Assembly: GCA_944327195.1 (NCBI GenBank)
Contig: CALVGV010000024.1
Location: 1 to 32,438, forward strand
DNA: 32,438 bases
Reading direction: 5' to 3'
Origin: an uncultured Limosilactobacillus sp.
GTDB lineage: Bacteria > Bacillota > Bacilli > Lactobacillales > Lactobacillaceae
Shown: positions 29,955 to 32,438 of the stretch, piece after piece
Position numbering within the stretch: position 1 is the first letter of the stretch
Layout of the letters: each line of letters starts with the position of its first letter
Position numbers and translations under genes: made by a program
The notes under the pieces: generated by a model
What the model was told of the DNA's origin: nothing
The model's input: only the letters and a program-made list of their open reading frames with translations
Database searches by the model: none

Positions 29955-30140
29955 GCCGGAGCGGAGAAAAATGCGGGCCAAGATGGTGAAATTTCACTTG
30001 GCGGTTTATCGCCTAGTGAAAGGCCAAGCTTTGAGACCCGGAGGGGCTCAAAGTTGTGCCCACCATCGTCACGGCCCGCAATTTTTCGGAGCGGAGGCCC
30101 ACCATCGTCACGGTCCCGCCCCTTTTGAGGAGCGGAGGCC
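29955..30140 (+). repeat. Structured repeat type A, copy A4, with duplicated 3' arm
   Basis: GCGGGCC/GGCCCGC, GATGGT/ACCATC, TTTCACT/AGTGAAA, GGCGG/TCGCC and CTTTGAG/CTCAAAG form the common fold (29955-30100). The 3' arm from CCCACCATCGTCACGG to GGAGCGGAGGCCC is then repeated once (30098-30140) with changes. The end is 8 nt from the ktrA stop, antisense to ktrA. Confidence 0.85.
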
Positions 30141-30147
30141 CCCACCG

Positions 30148-30822
30148 CTAGTGCTGCTGGAGCAAGTCGTTCAACTCCCCCACCGCCTCAATCGGCCCAA
30201 TCACCGTCAGCTTATCATGTGGGTGCAAATGGTCGCTCCCCTGGGGCAGCTGGATCAGCTGGTCGTCCTTGTCCACCAAAACGAGGACGTTGACCTGGTA
30301 GCGACTCCGGAAGTCGAGCTCGTCGAGGGTCTTGTCGAAGAAGGCCGGGTTCAGGACCTCGATCTCGGCCAAAGTCAGGCTCTTGCTGATGCGGACGTAG
30401 TCGAGGACGCTCGGGTGGAGCTTGGAAAAGACCAGCCGCTCGGCCAGGTCGTGCTCGGGCCGGACAACCGTGTCGGCACCGATCCGCTCCAGCACCCGGG
30501 CGTGGTTGCGGTTCTCGGCCCGGCAGATGACGTCCTTGGCGCCGAGGTCCTTGGCGATCAGGGTGGCCATGATGCTGGTTTCGATCTGCTTGCCGATCGA
30601 GATGTAGACGTGGTCGTAGTGGCCGATGTCGAGCTCCTTCATCGCGTCCTCGTCGCGGGCGTCGGCAATCACCGCCCGCATCACCAGGCCGGCGAAGTCG
30701 TTGATCACCGCCTCGTTGAGGTCGACGGCCAACACCTCCTGGCCGGCACGGACCAGGCTCTTGCAAATGGCGGCGCCGAACTGGCCGAGGCCAATCACGG
30801 CAAAACTTTCCTTCTTAGCCAA
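30148..30822 (-). CDS. ktrA: Potassium uptake gating protein, KtrA/TrkA type
   Basis: Cytoplasmic RCK regulatory subunit that forms an octameric ring under the KtrB channel and opens it with ATP or NADH. The 224 residues contain a Rossmann RCK-N domain with GLGQFG (11-16) and the acidic residue in VLAVDLNEA, then an RCK-C domain (about 135-220), the domain known in relatives to bind c-di-AMP. Start is TTG at 30820-30822, read through the end of ktrB (8-bp overlap), with GGAGGAGGGG upstream inside ktrB, so translation is coupled. Repeat A4 follows the stop directly. Confidence 0.93.
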   Translation of the reverse strand: MAKKESFAVIGLGQFGAAICKSLVRAGQEVLAVDLNEAVINDFAGLVMRAVIADARDEDAMKELDIGHYDHVYISIGKQIETSIMATLIAKDLGAKDVICRAENRNHARVLERIGADTVVRPEHDLAERLVFSKLHPSVLDYVRISKSLTLAEIEVLNPAFFDKTLDELDFRSRYQVNVLVLVDKDDQLIQLPQGSDHLHPHDKLTVIGPIEAVGELNDLLQQH

Positions 30823-32158
30823 TCGGAATCCCCTCCTCCGGGTAACGGTAGTTTGGTTGCTTCGGCTGGGCGTTGAAGAGCGAGAACATCACCGTGTAGA
30901 TCCCCACCCGGCCAATGAACATCAGCACCATCACCACCAGTTGGCCCAGCAGGTTCAGCTTGGCGGTGATCCCCAGCGAGATCCCGGTCGTCCCAAAGGC
31001 GGCCAGCACCTCGAAGGTCAAGTACGAGAGCGAGTTGTGCTTGGGCAGGTCCTGGGTTTCGGCCAGAATCAGGATCGCCAGCGAAATGATTGCCAATCCC
31101 ACGAAGAGAAGGGTCAGGGCGCGGAAGACGTTTTCGACCCGGAAGCGGCGCTGGGCCAAAGTGGCGTCGCGCTGTCCCCGGAGGGTGGCCAGGGCCTGGA
31201 GGGCCAGCAAGCCGATCGTGGTCGTCTTGATCCCGCCGGCGGTCGACCCCGGCGTCCCGCCGATGAACATCAGGATCATTGTGTAGGAGAGGCCGGCCGG
31301 GGTCAGCTTAGTGTAGTCAAAGGTGGTCAGCCCGGCCGTCCGCGGGGTGATCGCCATGAAGACCGTGTTGACCAGCCGCTCCCCCCAACTGAGCTGGCCG
31401 GAGAGTTGGGTCAAATTCTTCTCGGTCAGCAAGTAGACGATCACCGAAAGGGTCATGATGATCGCCCCGGTCCGCAGGGCCAGGTGGGTGTGCAAGGACA
31501 TCCGGTGGCGCTTGCGATACTGCAGGAGGTCTTGCCAGACCAGGAAACCGAAGGAACCAGCGATGATCAGGAAGGCGAAGACCACCAGCAGGTAGGGGTC
31601 GTTGGCGAAGTTGGCCAGCGAGTTGCCGAAGAGGTCGAAGCCGGCGTTGCAAAAGGCCGACATGGCGTGAAAGAGGCTTAGCCAGAGGCCCCGCCGCCAG
31701 CCGTAGCGGGGACCGAAGTCGAGGTAGAGGAGGACTGTCCCCAGCAGCTGGATCAAGAGCGAGAGCCGGATCACCAGGGTGACTACCTGGACCTGGGAGG
31801 CGTGGTCGAGGTTGAGCGACTCCTGTACCAGCAGGCGGGTCGACATCCGCAAGCGGCGCCGGATCAGGAGCGAGGTCATGACGGCAAAGGTCATGAAGCC
31901 CAGCCCGCCGACCTCCAGCAGGGCGGCGATCACCACCTGGCCGAAGAGGGTCCAGTGGCTGGCGGTGCCGACCAGGGTGAGGCCGGTGACGCAGGTGGCA
32001 CTGGTGGCGGTGAAGAAGGCGGTCATGAAGCTGGTGTGCAGGCCCGCCCGGGTGGCCACCGGCAGGAGTAAGAGGAGGGTGCCGATGGTGATCACCAGCA
32101 GGAAGCCGAAGGTCAGCACCTTGGGAAAGGAATAGCGGTGCTGGTTGATTTCGATCAT
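30815..32158 (-). CDS. ktrB: Potassium uptake channel subunit KtrB/TrkH
   Basis: K+ (Na+)-dependent uptake channel of 447 residues built of four membrane-pore-membrane repeats. Pore loops are visible: CVTGL (56-60) in repeat 1, CNAGFD in repeat 2, TPRTAGLTT in repeat 3 and FGTTGISLG in repeat 4, each with the selectivity-filter glycine. The start ATG at 32156-32158 gives MIEINQHRYSFPKVL, with GGAGG upstream; the frame is open further upstream but runs across a promoter and terminator. Co-transcribed with ktrA (overlap). The leader upstream has an extended -10 and, before it, a promoter-terminator pair that may attenuate or make a small RNA. Confidence 0.94.
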   Translation of the reverse strand: MIEINQHRYSFPKVLTFGFLLVITIGTLLLLLPVATRAGLHTSFMTAFFTATSATCVTGLTLVGTASHWTLFGQVVIAALLEVGGLGFMTFAVMTSLLIRRRLRMSTRLLVQESLNLDHASQVQVVTLVIRLSLLIQLLGTVLLYLDFGPRYGWRRGLWLSLFHAMSAFCNAGFDLFGNSLANFANDPYLLVVFAFLIIAGSFGFLVWQDLLQYRKRHRMSLHTHLALRTGAIIMTLSVIVYLLTEKNLTQLSGQLSWGERLVNTVFMAITPRTAGLTTFDYTKLTPAGLSYTMILMFIGGTPGSTAGGIKTTTIGLLALQALATLRGQRDATLAQRRFRVENVFRALTLLFVGLAIISLAILILAETQDLPKHNSLSYLTFEVLAAFGTTGISLGITAKLNLLGQLVVMVLMFIGRVGIYTVMFSLFNAQPKQPNYRYPEEGIPIG

Positions 32159-32186
32159 GGTGGTCCCTCCCTCAAAGATTTCCCCC

Positions 32187-32195
32187 ATTATAACA
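32187..32195 (-). promoter_or_regulatory. Extended -10 for ktrB-ktrA
   Basis: TGTTATAAT on the minus strand, 28 nt before the ktrB start, with no clear -35. Confidence 0.55.
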
Positions 32196-32225
32196 TTTAT
32201 CACCGCGATCCCCAGGTGAAAACAG

Positions 32226-32275
32226 AAAAGGCCCCGGAACGAGCCACGACACATGCGCGCCCCCGTTCCGGAGCC
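32226..32275 (-). terminator. Intrinsic terminator upstream of ktrB
   Basis: On the minus strand GGCTCCGGAACG pairs with CGTTCCGGGGCC (12 pairs, one G-T), followed by TTTTCTGTTTT. It ends either a small transcript starting near 32314 or a gene beyond the right edge. Confidence 0.85.
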
Positions 32276-32314
32276 GATCAACTTTGGCGAAGCACTCCTA
32301 AGCCCGCCCAACCT
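32226..32314 (-). ncRNA. Candidate small RNA or attenuated ktrB leader, about 90 nt
   Basis: A promoter (32321-32350) is followed after about 90 nt by the strong terminator, with no ORF of note in between; the only frame, GTG at a weak AGGAG site, has five codons. Either this is a short stand-alone RNA, or a leader whose termination is relieved to extend into ktrB. I could not match it to the c-di-AMP riboswitch that often controls potassium genes. Confidence 0.3.
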
Positions 32315-32320
32315 AGCCTT

Positions 32321-32350
32321 ATTGTACGCTTATTCGTCACCCAACGCCAA
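32321..32350 (-). promoter_or_regulatory. Promoter upstream of the ktrB leader
   Basis: TTGGCG (32345-32350) and TACAAT (32321-32326), 18 nt apart on the minus strand. The remaining sequence to the right edge (32351-32438) shows no coding frame or clear signal on either strand. Confidence 0.5.
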
Positions 32351-32438
32351 GTTTAGTAACCGATGTATCTGTCAAGTTTTCATAGGTTGCCTTATATATG
32401 CAGGAACTAGTGTGAGAGCGACTTAACGAGGTGCCCGA

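Noticed and set aside
32226-32320. c-di-AMP (ydaO-type) riboswitch before ktrB
   Set aside because: The conserved core elements are not recognisable and the segment is too short for the usual two-fold symmetric fold.

Overview
The window is from a high-GC lactobacillus, most likely Limosilactobacillus fermentum or a close relative. The evidence is strong G/C preference at third codon positions, the order cysS-mrnC-rlmB-sigH-rpmG-secE-nusG-rplK typical of Bacilli, a PepC aminopeptidase, a YSIRK/LPxTG surface protein, and frequent GTG/TTG starts behind strong AGGAGG sites. The species is inferred from composition and gene content only.

Layout. 1-5.4 kb (minus strand): housekeeping block cysS-mrnC-rlmB, sigH, rpmG-secE-nusG and the first codons of rplK. 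Two tandem copies of a structured repeat sit between nusG and rplK. 5.4-5.8 kb: an orphan plus-strand promoter and terminator that could define a small RNA. 5.8-10.3 kb (minus): histidine phosphatase, YacL-type PIN/TRAM protein, radA, dut. 10.4-11.5 kb (plus): GNAT acetyltransferase and rpiA. 11.6-16.5 kb: HXXEE membrane protein, two tandem hexapeptide acetyltransferases, pepC, ClC channel. 16.6-19.2 kb: LPxTG surface-protein pseudogene followed by an AT-rich spacer. 19.8-20.95 kb (minus): rplJ-rplL with an L10 leader. 21.0-22.6 kb (plus): a SteT-like Ser/Thr permease behind a leader-peptide attenuator. 22.7-25.3 kb: two tiny membrane peptides divergent from a histidine kinase/LytTR regulator pair. 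25.5-28.7 kb (minus): fumarate reductase flavoprotein and fumarase. 29-32.2 kb (minus): a shortened YbjQ protein and the potassium system ktrB-ktrA.

Two things stand out. (1) The permease leader has a 21-codon ORF with a Ser/Thr run (S-S-S-S-T-S-T). The run lies on one arm of mutually exclusive hairpins ending in an intrinsic terminator, as in trp-type attenuation, and the gene resembles a serine/threonine exchanger. (2) At least seven intergenic copies of a 145-165 bp element share a three-branched fold. All three stems are kept by compensatory changes although their sequences differ, so the element seems selected as folded RNA or single-stranded DNA. I do not recognise the family.

I see no transposase, phage gene, CRISPR array, tRNA or rRNA. 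Nothing here was searched against databases; family names come from motif recognition.
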